A stretch of 64,000 bases of DNA from the NCBI GenBank assembly GCA_021596325.1, contig JAKGDA010000005.1, positions 62,001-126,000 of the forward strand, given 5' to 3'. Positions 43,855 through 55,016 of the stretch are shown piece after piece. The notes beneath the pieces were generated by a model. That model did not search any database and had not been told where the DNA came from. It worked only from the letters and a program-made list of their open reading frames with translations. This stretch comes from Parafenestella ontariensis. Taxonomy: Eukaryota; Ascomycota; Dothideomycetes; Pleosporales; Cucurbitariaceae. The position numbers and the translations under genes are program-made. The stretch's first letter is position 1. Every line of letters begins with the position of its first letter.

Positions 43855-45223
43855 CTAGTCGCGTCCAACGATCCTCCTCTCATAGTCATCGGTCAGTCTG
43901 GAGGCATCAACAACCTCAACGCCCTTGCCCAGGCCAACCATATCCGCGCTCTCCCACCACTTAGATACAGCGTGCTCGGATGACTTGCCCTTCTGCGCCG
44001 GGCCTTCGTCGTCGGTGTCGACGAGCCCACCCAGTCCGGTGCCGTCACTGCCGACTACGACAATGGTCTGGCCGACCCACCGCTTGAGATCCTCGATGCT
44101 CGAACCGTTTGTGCCGCTGAGTGCGTCGACGACGTAGACGAGATCTGGACCAATGTGGCGCAGCATGTGGACGTAGCCGGTTGGTGTGCTGAAGGGCATT
44201 GCCATGGCGGGGTCCTCAACGAGGCGGAGTGCTTGCGCGTGTAGTGTGTTCCAGAGAATGTTATCCGAGCTGCGCGCCGAGAGGGCGGGCGTGTAGACGG
44301 TATGTGTGTCTTCGGGCTGCGGGTCGATGGACTGGAGCTCCTCGCCTGGTGTGCGTGCGGGTGTCGAGATGGCAGAGTACGAGTCGCCTAGGGAAGAAGT
44401 GCCAGCGCGGGACTGTGGGCGGGAGCGCAGGGAGGGCGAGTAGATAAGGACGAAAAGCTTGGTCTTGTTGAAGTCGGTGTCGGGGAGATATGACAGGATC
44501 GTCTGAAGTGGTCAGCTTCTTGTATATATCAATGCGCTTTGAAGGACTTACAGCATTCTCTGACCGATAGCTTCCGTCATGCTCGTCCTCCCTATCCATC
44601 AAGCTCTCCGCAGATACAACAAGCACAACCGTCTTCCTCTTGCCAGTCGATGGCCCGCTCCTCACGCTCGCCGCGAAACTCTTCGTCTGCGTGTCCACAG
44701 CTGCCGCGCTCTGGCTTGACTGCGCTTCGACGTTGCGCCGTATTTCAGCTTCCTCCGACCACCTAGAGTGGTCGCCAAAGTCGTCTTTGTCCTCCTCACG
44801 GATCGACGCGAGGGCCGCTCCAGCTGCTGCTCCCGCGGCGGCCAACCCGGCTGCCGTCTTCTTGCTCACTGTGTCGAAGACCTGTTGCGGGCTTGGTGTG
44901 CGGCGAATAATTCCCTGCGCGCGACCAAGAAGGGTGTTCTCGTCGTCGCGGACCACCCCCTGGGACAGTCCCGTGTTGTCGCGTTGAACTGAGCCTACCG
45001 GCGCCTTGCCGTGCGATTTCTCGCGACCGCTGTCTTCTCCATAGCTCAAGTCTTCGTCCGAGCTGTAGTCTTCTGAGCTCTCTCGCGCGCTCCAAACCCA
45101 GGCTGCCAGTCCAGCCGTCGCAACGGTAACGGTCAAGATGAGTGGCACATAATAGCCTAAGGTGCTGCGGCGATTGGACGAGGACTGGCGGCGGTCATAG
45201 CGGTCGTAGTTAAAAGAGGACAT
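43855..45223 (-). CDS. Pex22-like peroxin (Pex4 anchor)
   Basis: About 439 aa from exons 44552-45223 and 43855-44502. A short basic N-terminus is followed by one transmembrane helix (YYVPLILTVTVATAGLAAWV, residues 24-43), then an acidic and low-complexity linker, and a C-terminal folded domain starting KRKTVVLVVSAESLMDRED and including KTKLFVLIYSPSL, DLVYVVDAL and GQTIVVVGSDG. Membrane anchor plus this Rossmann-like domain matches the fungal peroxisomal biogenesis family that contains Pex22-like proteins, which tether the Pex4 ubiquitin-conjugating enzyme to the peroxisome. The match is by layout and remembered family features, not an alignment. Divergent from eIF2B-gamma with 269 bp between starts. 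Confidence 0.75.
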
Positions 45224-45492
45224 GGTTTCAGATCATTTCATGGCGTTGCTGTCGTGAGGCGTATGGATGTGGCGGTTCTTTGTCTCGTGCAGCTGGATGT
45301 TGTTGTTCGGGGAGGCTGGGGAGCTGAGGTCTGACATGTGCACGCGTGCCGAGGCGACCACGCGCGAGTCATGTACCCAAAACTTCAGCGGGGTGACTCT
45401 TCAATATGTTATACATTTCGCGTACCTCCAGAGCTTCAACTAGCTACAACAACCTCTCGCCCCTCACACCAAATCACATTCACCGCTCTGCG
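45224..45492. promoter_or_regulatory. Shared divergent promoter region, Pex22-like and eIF2B-gamma genes
   Basis: 269 bp lie between two divergent start codons, so the genes share upstream sequence. No specific site recognised. Confidence 0.55.
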
Positions 45493-47331
45493 ATGCCTCA
45501 CGCAACGAGCCTCCCGGAGCCGGGCTTCCAAGCCCTCATATTATGCGGGCCTGGCGCTTCCTTCAGCACCTTCACATCGACGCCGAAGGAAATCCCAAAG
45601 GCGCTGCTACCCATTGCGAATCGGCCTATGGTGTGGTATCCGCTGGAATGGTGCTACCGCATGGGAGTCACAGGTGAGAGATCAACCCAGGTTGTTCAAA
45701 GTGAAGTGCTAACAGAATTCAGATATCACAGTTGTAACACCGCCGGAGTCATTAGAAGCCATCGAGGCTGCCATGTCCCAGAATCCACACCTCACAACCC
45801 TGCCATCACCAAAGCCAGACATTATCGCCCCGAAAGACCTCACTCACGAGACCGGAACCGGCGATCTCTTCAGACTACCCGAAGTACAAAGTGCGATTAG
45901 GGGCGACTTTATCGTGCTGCCCTGCGATCTCGTATGCGAACTCGACGGTACAGCACTCGCAGATGCATGGATGGTCGAGCAGGGAGGCTTTGCGGGGGCT
46001 AGTGGCGGACTACATGACGACGGCAGCAAAATCGCTTTCGGCGCCGGTGGAGAGAAACTTGGACGGAGAGGAGGCTTGGGAGTGTGGTATGAAACCAAGG
46101 GCGAGGGTAGCAAGAAAGGCGAAGAGACGGACTTCATCGCAACCACACCTCTGCCAACACCCACCGTACCAGCGCCCGCAGGCTCATTACGGCGACACAT
46201 CTCAAACCTTGTATATTCTGTCCCCACAGACACGCTCAATGACATTACAGAAGAGAACAAAACATTCCCATTACGGCACTCCCTCATCCGAAAGCATGCT
46301 CGCATAAAGATGCTCACAACCCACCGCGACGCGCACGTCTACTTCTTCCCGTACTGGGTGATCGAGATGATCAAGAAGAATGAGAAGTTCGAGAGCATAA
46401 GTGAAGAAGTGCTGGGCTGGTGGGCAAAGGCTGGCTGGCAGGACGGACTCGGAGACAAACTGGGTCTGCGCCCGATACTGCAGGGCGAGGACGACGGATC
46501 AGACCACGATTCTCAGATCGTCGAAGAAGAGATCGATGTCTCACGGTTTAGCACGACCTATTCCAGTGGCATCAAAGATCACGGCACCTCGACACCCACT
46601 ACGCTCGCCTCAAGAGTTACTCGGTCCTCGAGCATCCCAGACTCCGCCAAATCATTGACTTCAATTTCGAAGCTCACCATACCGCCAATCTTAGCATACG
46701 TTCAGCCCTCCGGTCCCACAGAACCGCTCATTCGCCGCGTCGACGACTCGCACCTGCTGCTAACCGTGTCCCTCCGCCTTGCAAAGCTTCCGTCCATCGA
46801 GGAGACAAGCAAAGAAGACGCCTCACCCTTCGCCCACCAGTCCAAAATCGCAGACAAACAATCTATCCCTAGGAAATGCCGCGTAGAGGGCGAGAACTCC
46901 CTGCTCGCAGAGAACGTCATTGTGGAGGAGAAGACGAACATCAAAGAGAGTGTCATTGGCCCGAACTGCAAGATCAGCGAAGGCGCGAGACTGCTGCGAT
47001 GTCTATTGATGGATGGTGTCGAGGTGGGCCCAAATGCACAGCTTACGGATTGTATATTGGGCAGGCGGTGTAAGATCGAGGGCGGGCCAGCGAAGGATAG
47101 TGACAAGACGGTGTTGAAGGACTGTGAGGTGCAGGATGGACAGGTTGTAGAGTGGGGCAGTAAGTATCACCAATTCGTTAGTGTGAGAGATAGATGGCTA
47201 AGAAGACTACAGCTGAGGCAAAGAACGAGAAGTTCATGCGCTTCGACGTCGGCGACGATCCGGATGATGATGCGGGGTTCGGAGACGATGAGGTTGGTGC
47301 TGAAGAGGATGAAGAGGGTATCTTGCTATAA
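45493..47331 (+). CDS. GCD1: Translation initiation factor eIF2B subunit gamma
   Basis: About 578 aa from exons 45493-45673, 45723-47159 and 47213-47331. Gamma is part of the guanine nucleotide exchange factor that recharges eIF2. The N-terminal nucleotidyltransferase-like domain shows PKALLPIANRPMVWYPLEWC and DFIVLPCDLVCELDG. A Ser/Asp-rich insertion follows, and then a left-handed beta-helix of hexapeptide turns (NVIVEEKTNIKESVIGPNCK, then GARLLRCLLMDGVEVG). The third exon encodes the usual acidic tail ending DEEGILL. The acceptor at 47213 is chosen because upstream AGs put stops in frame. A mutated copy of this last exon lies 1.9 kb downstream (see findings). Confidence 0.92.
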
Positions 47332-47480
47332 TCACGACCTTTGGCAGCAACACATGCAACAATGATACCCAATTATGATTGAGGCTCATGGCAAAAATAA
47401 GAATACAATGGAAAGACGTTATTTCAGTCTGCCAACCCGACGACCAATTGGACTTCATCTTACACGATACAACAAACAAT

Positions 47481-48493
47481 CTAGTTGCCTCCGTTGACCT
47501 CGTTCTTCGCCGGGAAGACCTTGCTGCTAAGATCGAATACAGGCAGTGGGCATGGAATACCCACAGACTCACAAGCGGTAAGAATAGCAAGATACCAACC
47601 GCAAAGCAAGCCAATAAACCCAAACCCACCTGCGATATGCAGTAGCTTAGCAATGTGCAGGAGATCCGCCTCCGTAGAAGCAGACGCGACTGAGAAATCT
47701 GCAGCAGCAATGAAAGCAAACAACATCACGAGGCCGAAAAACGTAAAGGTAAAGAAGAGATTGACGCGCACGGTAGCGATAAGGAAGACGAAACTTGCAA
47801 TAACCCTATGCCAGTTAGTTACCGGACGACACAAGTTTGAGATGGGAACATGACTTACATCGAAACATTATGGAATCCCTGCGACGAGTTATACGCAGCG
47901 CCATTCGCGCCCCCAAATTCAGTAAACGGCGCAGTAGTTTGGTGGATTGGATCTTGCGTGTAAGCTAGACTGGCCCAATGACTCCCGTAAATCAGGAAGA
48001 CGGCCATGGGAAACGCTATATGGAGTAAGTCAGCATCGGAATATGCGTGAAGGGACAAAATCATGGTAAATACGTACTATTCCCCAGAATAAACTCTGCA
48101 ACACCAGCAATATTCATCGCAATCGCGCCAAAAAAGTAATAATCACCACTCAAACCAACTAAACTCTGCGGCGCGACGGCGCCTTGAAAGCCGCAGAGAA
48201 TCAGGATCGTGGATGTGTAGGGGATGAGGAAACCGATTAAGCCAAGGAGTGTTGGGTTGGCTAATCGTAAGTGTTAGTGGTGTGTGTTTGAGATAGGATG
48301 TGCTTGCACAGCACGTACCGAATCGTTTCGCAAGATCACCACGCCGGGGCGCGGATGGCTGGAAGAAAAGTCGCTCATACTGCTCGGGACTCAGGGCGAC
48401 GGTAACTTGACGGCTCAGTGGACTGCCGTTTCCGGCGATGTTCATGCCGTTGTGCTCGGTCATTTCGTGGTCGATTTTTGCAGTGTGAGACAT
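47481..48493 (-). CDS. GPR1/FUN34/YaaH-family acetate transporter
   Basis: About 279 aa from exons 48319-48493, 48078-48260, 47859-48015 and 47481-47805. The cytosolic N-terminus (SRQVTVALSPEQYERLFFQP) leads into six predicted transmembrane helices. The family signature occurs at the first helix as FANPTLLGLIGF. Also typical are YYFFGAIAMNIAGVAEFILG, NTFPMAVFLIYGSHWASLAY and the C-terminal LAILTACESVGIPCPLPV. Members move acetate or ammonium across the plasma membrane. Fungal acetate carriers (AcpA/Ady2 class) are the closest by layout. It converges on eIF2B-gamma with 149 bp between stop codons. Confidence 0.92.
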
Positions 48494-49852
48494 TGTTGAT
48501 GATTGAAAATGTCCAAAGAAACACGAAAGTCAGGGATGAAGAAAACGAATGACCGCGTCCCCACAACCGGGACACGAGGCCTTTATTGCTTCAGCATCAT
48601 GGTAGATGCACTACCAGCTCTCTAGATCGCCGTCCATCTCGTCGTCGTCATTCCTAGCTCAGACCGAGGCACCGAGGACAACGTCAGGTACGTAAAACTG
48701 CCCCCCGGGTTCTAGAAATTACTCCGCACACAAATCTCCACACTTGTCGTTAGCTTATGTGGAGAAAAGTGCGGGTTTGCTGGGACGGAGTATTGACGAC
48801 ATTTGGAATTTTGGACTAGGGGAGCTGATTGGTAGACGTGTGGTCGGCGAAGGGTGCGGCTGGTCAAGCTTTGCCAAGCGGGCGAAGCTTCCGCCGGCCG
48901 GGGACGCCACACAGAAGAGGAAGGTAGGAGGGTGTGAGGCGGTTGATAGGTCGTTGATCTAGCTCCGAACGGCGTTGACATCACTGATGTTTTCGGTAGA
49001 TCTTAGTTCAACATTCTTCTCGTTGTGGCGTGGATATAACTATGCTATGTCGAGACTGTTAGCGAGATGTGAGCGAAAACCTGAGTTACCTAGTTCATAC
49101 GCATTCCGGTGGGCAACCATTCAAATAATAATAGGGGTTCTGAAGACGACGATATTGGTGATGGAGGATGAGGAGGGTATCTCGCTATAGTATGAGTTCT
49201 ACCCACAAGTTTATCAATGATATCTTTAGCTTCCAGCATCGAGTAACATATGCGGGCGTGGCCGCTGGAGACACCGATGAACTTCACAGACGATGAGTTC
49301 TATTCAATACAAAGCTTTAGGAAAGGTACCATCGTATGAGCTTGGCGAAAGTAAAGAATGTCTCGAGCGCGCTTTCCCGATGCGTCCTTTAGCGTCCTAC
49401 CCCTTCCCATCACAGAATGAATCGCTAGAATCTCTTCTCTTTCTTATACCTGAGGCATTCACAATGTGAATCTTATCATATTATCAGACGGGATACCCGT
49501 ATCGCATTTCGGTAGCCTATCGCTGTTCTGTCTCACCTGGCTCTGGGTTCGTGATTCGTGATTTAAGCTAATCTACATGCCAATCTGCCTAATCGTTCTA
49601 TCGTCCTCTATTAAAATGTTAGATACTAGCATCACCAGCACAACTTTCGACACCAGATGCTGGTGCGATACAGCTTTGCGGCGTGCGATCCTGATTGGGA
49701 CGACTTAGGCGAGACCTCAGCCTTCTTGTTCGCGGCGGCTACAGCCTAAGCGCCAGCCTCGTCTTCAGAGTTGCTTACACTGTTTGCTTTTAGACAACCT
49801 TCGATTCGATGATACACTTTTCTGAAAGATTCCGTAAAGCGGGATATACAGT
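48494..49852. other. Intergenic region with a degenerate eIF2B-gamma fragment
   Basis: 1.36 kb. The left end is the acetate transporter promoter. At 49093-49190 lies a mutated copy of the eIF2B-gamma last exon, listed separately. The remainder to 49852 is AT-richer and shows no other gene. Confidence 0.55.
49093..49190 (+). pseudogene. Degenerate copy of the eIF2B-gamma last exon
   Basis: Aligns with 47233-47331 over nearly its whole length. Both begin GTTCAT, share GGGGTTC and TTGGTG, and end in nearly identical GAGGATGA(A/G)GAGGGTATCT with GCTATA after it. In the middle, GCGACGATCCGGATGATGAT of the gene corresponds to CAACCATTCAAATAATAATA here, and most changes are G to A on this strand. 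Two or three one-base gaps break the reading frame. Similarity may extend weakly upstream to about 49019. The pattern fits an old duplicate altered by repeat-induced point mutation, but I have no statistical score. Confidence 0.75.
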
Positions 49853-51087
49853 ATGCGGCTCCTCAACACATCAACGTTGCTCCTAGAGGAGTTCATGACG
49901 AACCCTCCACCTTATGCTATCTTGTCGCACACTTGGTATGGCGCAGTGGCCCTCGGAAGCTCTACTGGCTTACAAAGTATAGGGAAACTGAGAAAGTTCT
50001 CTTCAAGGATGTCGAAAATGGCACAGCCCACCAAAAGAAAGGCTACGAGAAAGTCACGGAATGTTGCGAACTGGCTGCATCTGAAGGCTACAAGTACGCC
50101 TGGATCGACACTTGTTGTATCGACAAGTCGTCTTCAGCTGAGCTTTCAGAGGCCATCAACTCCATGTTCGAGTGGTATCGACAGTCCGCAGTATGCTACG
50201 TCTACCTGGACACCGACATCGAGCGCGAATATCTCACAGCGGAAGACTTACGTAGAGGTCGCTGGATACATCGCGGCTGGACGCTGCAAGAGCTCATTGC
50301 ACCAAGCCACGTATTCATCTACACTAAGTACTGGCAATTCTGCGGGTCTCGACACGACTTAGCCAGACAGCTACATGAAGTCACTTGTATAGCTCTGGAT
50401 GTGCTCCAAAGGAGAGATATGATTGCTTTGGATCTTTCGCGCTTCAGCATTGCTATGCGCATGGCTTGGGCCTCAAAGAGAGAGACAACACGCCCAGAAG
50501 ATATCGCCTACTGCCTGCTCGGCATATTCGATGTGCACTTACCTCTTCTCTACGGTGAAGGAGGCGAGAAAGCCTTTGTACGACTCCAAGAGGAAATCAT
50601 GAGGACATCAATGGATCTGTCCTTCTTAGCATGGGACGCACCATTCTTCGACAGACATGACTTAGAAATGCAGTTTCGGCTGGATAACTATGACCTTATT
50701 GCTGCCAGCGGTATAGCGAAGAGTCCCTCGTACTTCAGTAGCCGCCATCGCATCGTCAAGCTTCCATCGCGCGTTGAACCTTTTCGCATGACGAACAAAG
50801 GTCTTCATGTGAGCCTGCCTTTCTTGGAGGAGCCTAGGAATAAGGACTGCTTTGTTGTTCTTCCAAATTGTCGATTTGAAAACGACTACAATGGGCCAAT
50901 TGGTGTTCGTATGGTGCCGAACTGGACTGACGATCCGGATGTGACTTATCGTTTTGCTTCATTCAAAGAGGAGCCTCTATTGTGCACTGTACCTAAAGAA
51001 CTGCTACAACAAGCTCAGGTGAAGATGCTCTATATCGCTCTTAAGGACGTACCATTACACCTAGATCCAGATCTAGGTGTATGGTAA
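49853..51087 (+). CDS. HET-domain protein, HET-E/HET-D-like N-terminal type
   Basis: About 395 aa from exons 49853-49935 and 49983-51087. The 47-nt intron splits the HTW tryptophan, giving ILSHTWETEKVLFKDVENGT. The opening MRLLNTSTLLLEEF, the core YAWIDTCCIDKSSSAELSEA, WYRQSAVCYVYLDTD and GWTLQELIAPSHVFIYT, then EDIAYCLLGIFDVHLPLLYG, are diagnostic of the HET class that in other fungi is joined to NACHT-WD40 modules. Here the protein ends soon after the HET region with no such module, so it is a short form. A cell-death trigger role is family knowledge. The frame is intact. Confidence 0.92.
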
Positions 51088-51416
51088 AGTGGTTGGCAGC
51101 GAATATCCGTTCACCAAGGCGTCTAGTTATTATAGCAAGTGCTCTGTAGTTTAGCGAGTCGATTTATCTTCACCTTCGCAATAAACACGTCTTCGTCCTC
51201 ACCTTCACCACACGCTCCTTCCCAAAGCAAAGTGCACTAACGCAAAGCCACATAATAACTACTTTTCAAGCCCCAAACCCTTTTCCTCTTCCCTAGCTAA
51301 CAACACAGGAACGGCAGCGGCGTGCAGAAACAACAGCAGCAATTGACTTCTGTTCAAGACAATTGAAGACATTTACAAGCATACTAATTCCCTCCTCCCA
51401 GTCCCTCCAAGCAAAA
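51088..51416. other. Intergenic between HET gene and RNase H-like gene
   Basis: 329 bp. Pyrimidine-rich before the next ATG. Nothing else seen. Confidence 0.45.
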
Positions 51417-52448
51417 ATGACACCACCCTCCCACCCCCAAGACAACCGCATCGCAGCCGACCACTGGCAGCGCTTCTTCAACGCCACTCCGTCTCTCTCC
51501 CTCCCTCCCATGACCAACCCCCGTCTCGCCGCACAACGAGCATACCGCGAGCGAAAAGACCTCCTCCTCGCCGCCCAGCACGAAAGAACCATCCGCATCA
51601 TAAACAGCACAATTGGTGAATTCCGCCTCTTCCAAGGCACGATGGCGATCGGTGACTTCGCCGAGGGATATCTGCTCACAGATGCAGACCACCTTCACGA
51701 CATGTGGGGTGCGTTTACCGCGGGCAAAGCAGCAGTATACTGGGCGGACGGAAGTAGACAGTGGGACGCGAGTGGCGACGCGGCGCTCGGTGCAGGTGTA
51801 TCGTGGCAAGTTCAGGATGAAAGGGGAGAATGGTGGTATGAGAGTAAGAAGTTTGCGCTTGGGCATGAAACGGGGGAGAGTGCGGATGCGGAGTTGTTTG
51901 GGATTGCTGCTGCGTTTCGGCTTGCTGTGGAGGCAGTTGAGCAGCAGCAGGAGATTGAGCGCGTGAGGGTTTTTTCAGACTGCGCGACGGTGCTGGAGGG
52001 GATTCAAGAGGGGAGTATCATGACCCTTGGTCCGGCGGTGGGGGCCATTTGGGCCCTGCAGGAGGTTTATGACTGTGTGGATTTGTTGGTGGGGATGGGT
52101 GTGGAGGTGGAACTTGCTTGGGTTAAGGGGCATGCAAGATCTGAAGGGAATAATGCGGCGGATAGCGCGGCGGATGCAGGTGCGAAGATGCAGGGTGTAA
52201 GGGGGAAGAGGGGGTTTGTGAAGAAGAAAGACGTCCCGGAGCTGATTGCAAAGATGGGACAAGACTCGGTGGAAGAGTGGTATTGGAGGGCGAATAAGGA
52301 GAGATTGTTGAGGGGAGAGGAGGAGGGAAAGGATGAAGAGGCAGAGCTACCTCAACCACCAACACCACCACCGAACCCCGGTCACAACTCGGACACCTCC
52401 TCGCAAGGATCCGCAGACATGGATATCTCCTCTTCCGATTCTGAGTAA
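51417..52448 (+). CDS. RNase H-like fold protein
   Basis: A 343-residue single-exon protein with a complete RNase H type 1 active site: VYWADGSRQ (Asp), DAELFGIAAAF (Glu), VFSDCATVLEG (Asp) and WVKGHARSEGNNAADSAAD (His and Asp). The residues flanking the fold (a basic N-terminus with RLAAQRAYRERKDLLLAA, and an acidic Ser/Asp/Pro tail) are not of transposon type. The nearest relatives by motif are the stand-alone RNase H domains that fungi carry from LINE-like elements. No reverse transcriptase remains nearby, so this may be a domesticated gene. The first in-frame ATG is at 51417. Its stop is 18 bp from the stop of the convergent ALO gene. Confidence 0.8.
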   Translation: MTPPSHPQDNRIAADHWQRFFNATPSLSLPPMTNPRLAAQRAYRERKDLLLAAQHERTIRIINSTIGEFRLFQGTMAIGDFAEGYLLTDADHLHDMWGAFTAGKAAVYWADGSRQWDASGDAALGAGVSWQVQDERGEWWYESKKFALGHETGESADAELFGIAAAFRLAVEAVEQQQEIERVRVFSDCATVLEGIQEGSIMTLGPAVGAIWALQEVYDCVDLLVGMGVEVELAWVKGHARSEGNNAADSAADAGAKMQGVRGKRGFVKKKDVPELIAKMGQDSVEEWYWRANKERLLRGEEEGKDEEAELPQPPTPPPNPGHNSDTSSQGSADMDISSSDSE

Positions 52449-52466
52449 TCCTCTCTTCTCAACAAC

Positions 52467-54269
52467 CTACATCTTGTTGAACACATTCGTCCCGGTAATA
52501 TACGTCTCAGCACCCTCTCTGACCCGACTCTCGGCTGCGACATTCTCGCTACTCTCATACCTCTCCTCATGGATCTCGTCTCTCAAACTCTCCAACAACA
52601 TACTGCTCTCCGCCTCAGCACCAGCCATCAGATCAAAGCTCTCTCCACTCTCGCTCTCGCTGCCCGCCTTTTCGAAGACATCGACACCACCATCCCACCA
52701 CCGTGCTTGCTCGCCAATCCAGTCAATACCCCCTGTTCTTCGAACCCGCCGTACAACTTCTTTTTCTTCGAGTGGGAAGAGGGGCACTTCGGTTTTCGAG
52801 GGGAGAATTGTGCGACGGTGCCATGCGCCAAGGAACATGCCCTCTGGATCGACTTCATTGCGTACACGGTTGTACTCGTCTAGATCAGACCCGTAGACAG
52901 AGGAGAGATAGGCGTGATCGACGTTTTGAAAGTTCTTTGCCCAATGGGGCCGGCCGTTGTAGTCTTTCATGAGGTGCTCGAAAGCTTGGTAGTATCGTTC
53001 CCGACACGGCGGATCCTGATTATACGGACGGTAAAGGGTAGCGTTGAGGTATAGAGCTGGTGTATCCGGGTACGATGTGTCAAGATATGGTCGCGGCTCC
53101 CTATTCACCGTGTTTGCAATGCGGACTTCAATCGGGGAGTGCACATAGAGGCCCTTCGTGCTGAAGGGAATGCCAGAGCTGTGTTCGTCGCCGTTGATCC
53201 AGTTGGTCAAGCGCGTCAAGGCCTCAGGACCCTTGTCGAGGGGTATACTCCATTCATTGACGTACTGGGAGTAGAGGCAGTTCATCAAGAGCTCTGTTCG
53301 CTGCTCACCGACCGCGGAAATTGCGGCGCCGTCCTTAAAGCCGTACTGCATGCCGAAGACGAACCACTCCACCCACGGCAGAAATCGAGGAACGTATTGC
53401 GATATCCAGAGGAGAATATGGTAGGTGTGGTACCCGACACTGCCTCCATACCAGTTGTACGCCGGCTTCACATGTGCTTTGGTCGTCTTATCCGCTCGCC
53501 ACACGATTGCCCGACGCATGTACGGCAGCCACCAAACTCTTACAAACTCGTTCGACGTCCACAGTCCATTATTCCAATCCGCAAGCACATCTTCAATCGG
53601 CCGTATAGTCTGTGTCCATTCAATGTCGCTCGCCTCAATCATCTTAAATTCGATCTCGACAATGATTCCCAATGCGCCTAGCGATACCAGCGCCGCTCGG
53701 AACAAATCCGGTGACTGTGTCGCTGAACATCTCACTGCCTGGCCATTCGCAAGCACGATGCGCAGACTCTGCACGCAATCGGAAAGCAGCCCATGATTCA
53801 TCGAGCTGCCGTGTGTCGCCGTCCCAATAGCACCCGCGAGCGACTGATCGTCAATGGACCCCAAATTCGGCATCGTGAGGCCATGCTCTTTCGCCTGCAA
53901 GTTCAAGCTATGCATCCGTATCCCCGCCTGCACCGTCATCGTCTTGCGCTCCCTGTCCACCTTCAACACCTCCTTGTAGTCGTCCAGATTCACCATCCAG
54001 CCCGACGTGCAGGTCAAGTCCGAGGGCGAGTGTCCGCATCCGACAGTAACAACACGGCGTCGCATTCGCCGCGCGAGGTTGACGACTTTCTGTATTTCTT
54101 GCAGGCTCTGCGGCCGGATATACAGCTCCGGGCGCGAGTGGAAGGTGCGCGCCCATGTGTGGTGGATGTGCGACTGCGAGGCGCGGAAGGGAACGTCCGG
54201 GTCGGTGCGGTCGAGCTCTATGCCGAAGCGCGGCGGCATCGTGAGGGTGGATATGTGGTTTTGCGCCAT
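52467..54269 (-). CDS. ALO1: D-arabinono-1,4-lactone oxidase
   Basis: About 600 aa from the ATG at 54269 (an in-frame ATG at 54422 would add 51 residues that look untranslated). The enzyme makes dehydro-D-arabinono-1,4-lactone (D-erythroascorbate) in the outer mitochondrial membrane, using covalent FAD. Seen are WARTFHSRPELYIRPQSLQE, the flavin-linking GCGHSPSDL, GSIDDQSLAGAIGTATHGSS, and in the ALO domain VRVWWLPYMRRAIVWRADK and the C-terminal RNEVDPEGMFLGAWHRR. A Ser/Glu-rich tail of about 90 residues beyond the conserved core is unusual. The gene converges on the RNase H-like gene with 18 bp between stops. Confidence 0.93.
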   Translation of the reverse strand: MAQNHISTLTMPPRFGIELDRTDPDVPFRASQSHIHHTWARTFHSRPELYIRPQSLQEIQKVVNLARRMRRRVVTVGCGHSPSDLTCTSGWMVNLDDYKEVLKVDRERKTMTVQAGIRMHSLNLQAKEHGLTMPNLGSIDDQSLAGAIGTATHGSSMNHGLLSDCVQSLRIVLANGQAVRCSATQSPDLFRAALVSLGALGIIVEIEFKMIEASDIEWTQTIRPIEDVLADWNNGLWTSNEFVRVWWLPYMRRAIVWRADKTTKAHVKPAYNWYGGSVGYHTYHILLWISQYVPRFLPWVEWFVFGMQYGFKDGAAISAVGEQRTELLMNCLYSQYVNEWSIPLDKGPEALTRLTNWINGDEHSSGIPFSTKGLYVHSPIEVRIANTVNREPRPYLDTSYPDTPALYLNATLYRPYNQDPPCRERYYQAFEHLMKDYNGRPHWAKNFQNVDHAYLSSVYGSDLDEYNRVRNEVDPEGMFLGAWHRRTILPSKTEVPLFPLEEKEVVRRVRRTGGIDWIGEQARWWDGGVDVFEKAGSESESGESFDLMAGAEAESSMLLESLRDEIHEERYESSENVAAESRVREGAETYITGTNVFNKM

Positions 54270-55016
54270 GTTCGCGTCTTGTAGAGGAGTATATCGTAGC
54301 GTGTGTTTAGGTAGAGGTGTGAATGTCAAGGTCAGCCGAGGTTGATCATACCCCGCGGACGCTTCTGGCACAGCTCTTGTTGCTTCAGTAGTGACCTCGA
54401 AGGACGCGGTTAGTAAATGCACGCCTCCAACAGGTGATCCAGAAGATGAAGAAGGAAGATAGACGCCACCGAGGCTGTCGTCCCATGTGGGGGAGGGGCG
54501 CTGGTCAAAGCTAGTCAGAAAAGGCTAGAACGGCCGGTCCCTTGGCGGCCTTCCGCGTCTTCGATGATGACTTCATCTCGACTCCCATAATGCAGCTGGA
54601 CTATCTTCAGTGCCCTTTACAGGCGAATCACAATATTAATAGGGCATCAAATGTCTCCTGGCTTCACTAACATCATCATCTTTCACATTCATCTAAGTCT
54701 CCCAGAGGTCTTCAAGTGACTCTGTCTCTAGTCGTCTTTCCACTTGTCACCGTCCATCTCATTCCTATCATACATACTCATTGAATGTTACGTCTTTCCA
54801 TTCGTCCTCTATAAGGCGTCATACTGTAGTAATGTTGATCCCACAGCGCCTCACGCAACACAATATCTTGGACACCTCCTGGAGTATCCCATAAGAAACT
54901 AACAAAACCAGACGCCAAAGACACCTTTTTGAACGTCAACCTGAGATAGTCATGACCATGCTCGTAAATCCCCCGATCTTAAGAACCTCCAAAGCTCTCA
55001 CCACCAAACTCCCCAT
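54270..55016. other. Intergenic between ALO start and the first tandem gene
   Basis: 747 bp (or 594 bp if ALO starts at 54422). Holds the ALO promoter. Nothing else seen. Confidence 0.45.

Noticed and set aside
52467..54422. ALO1 starting at 54422
   Set aside because: The extra 51 residues are Thr/Pro/Ala-rich without targeting or conserved features. The ATG at 54269 fits the family start better, though the longer form is not excluded.
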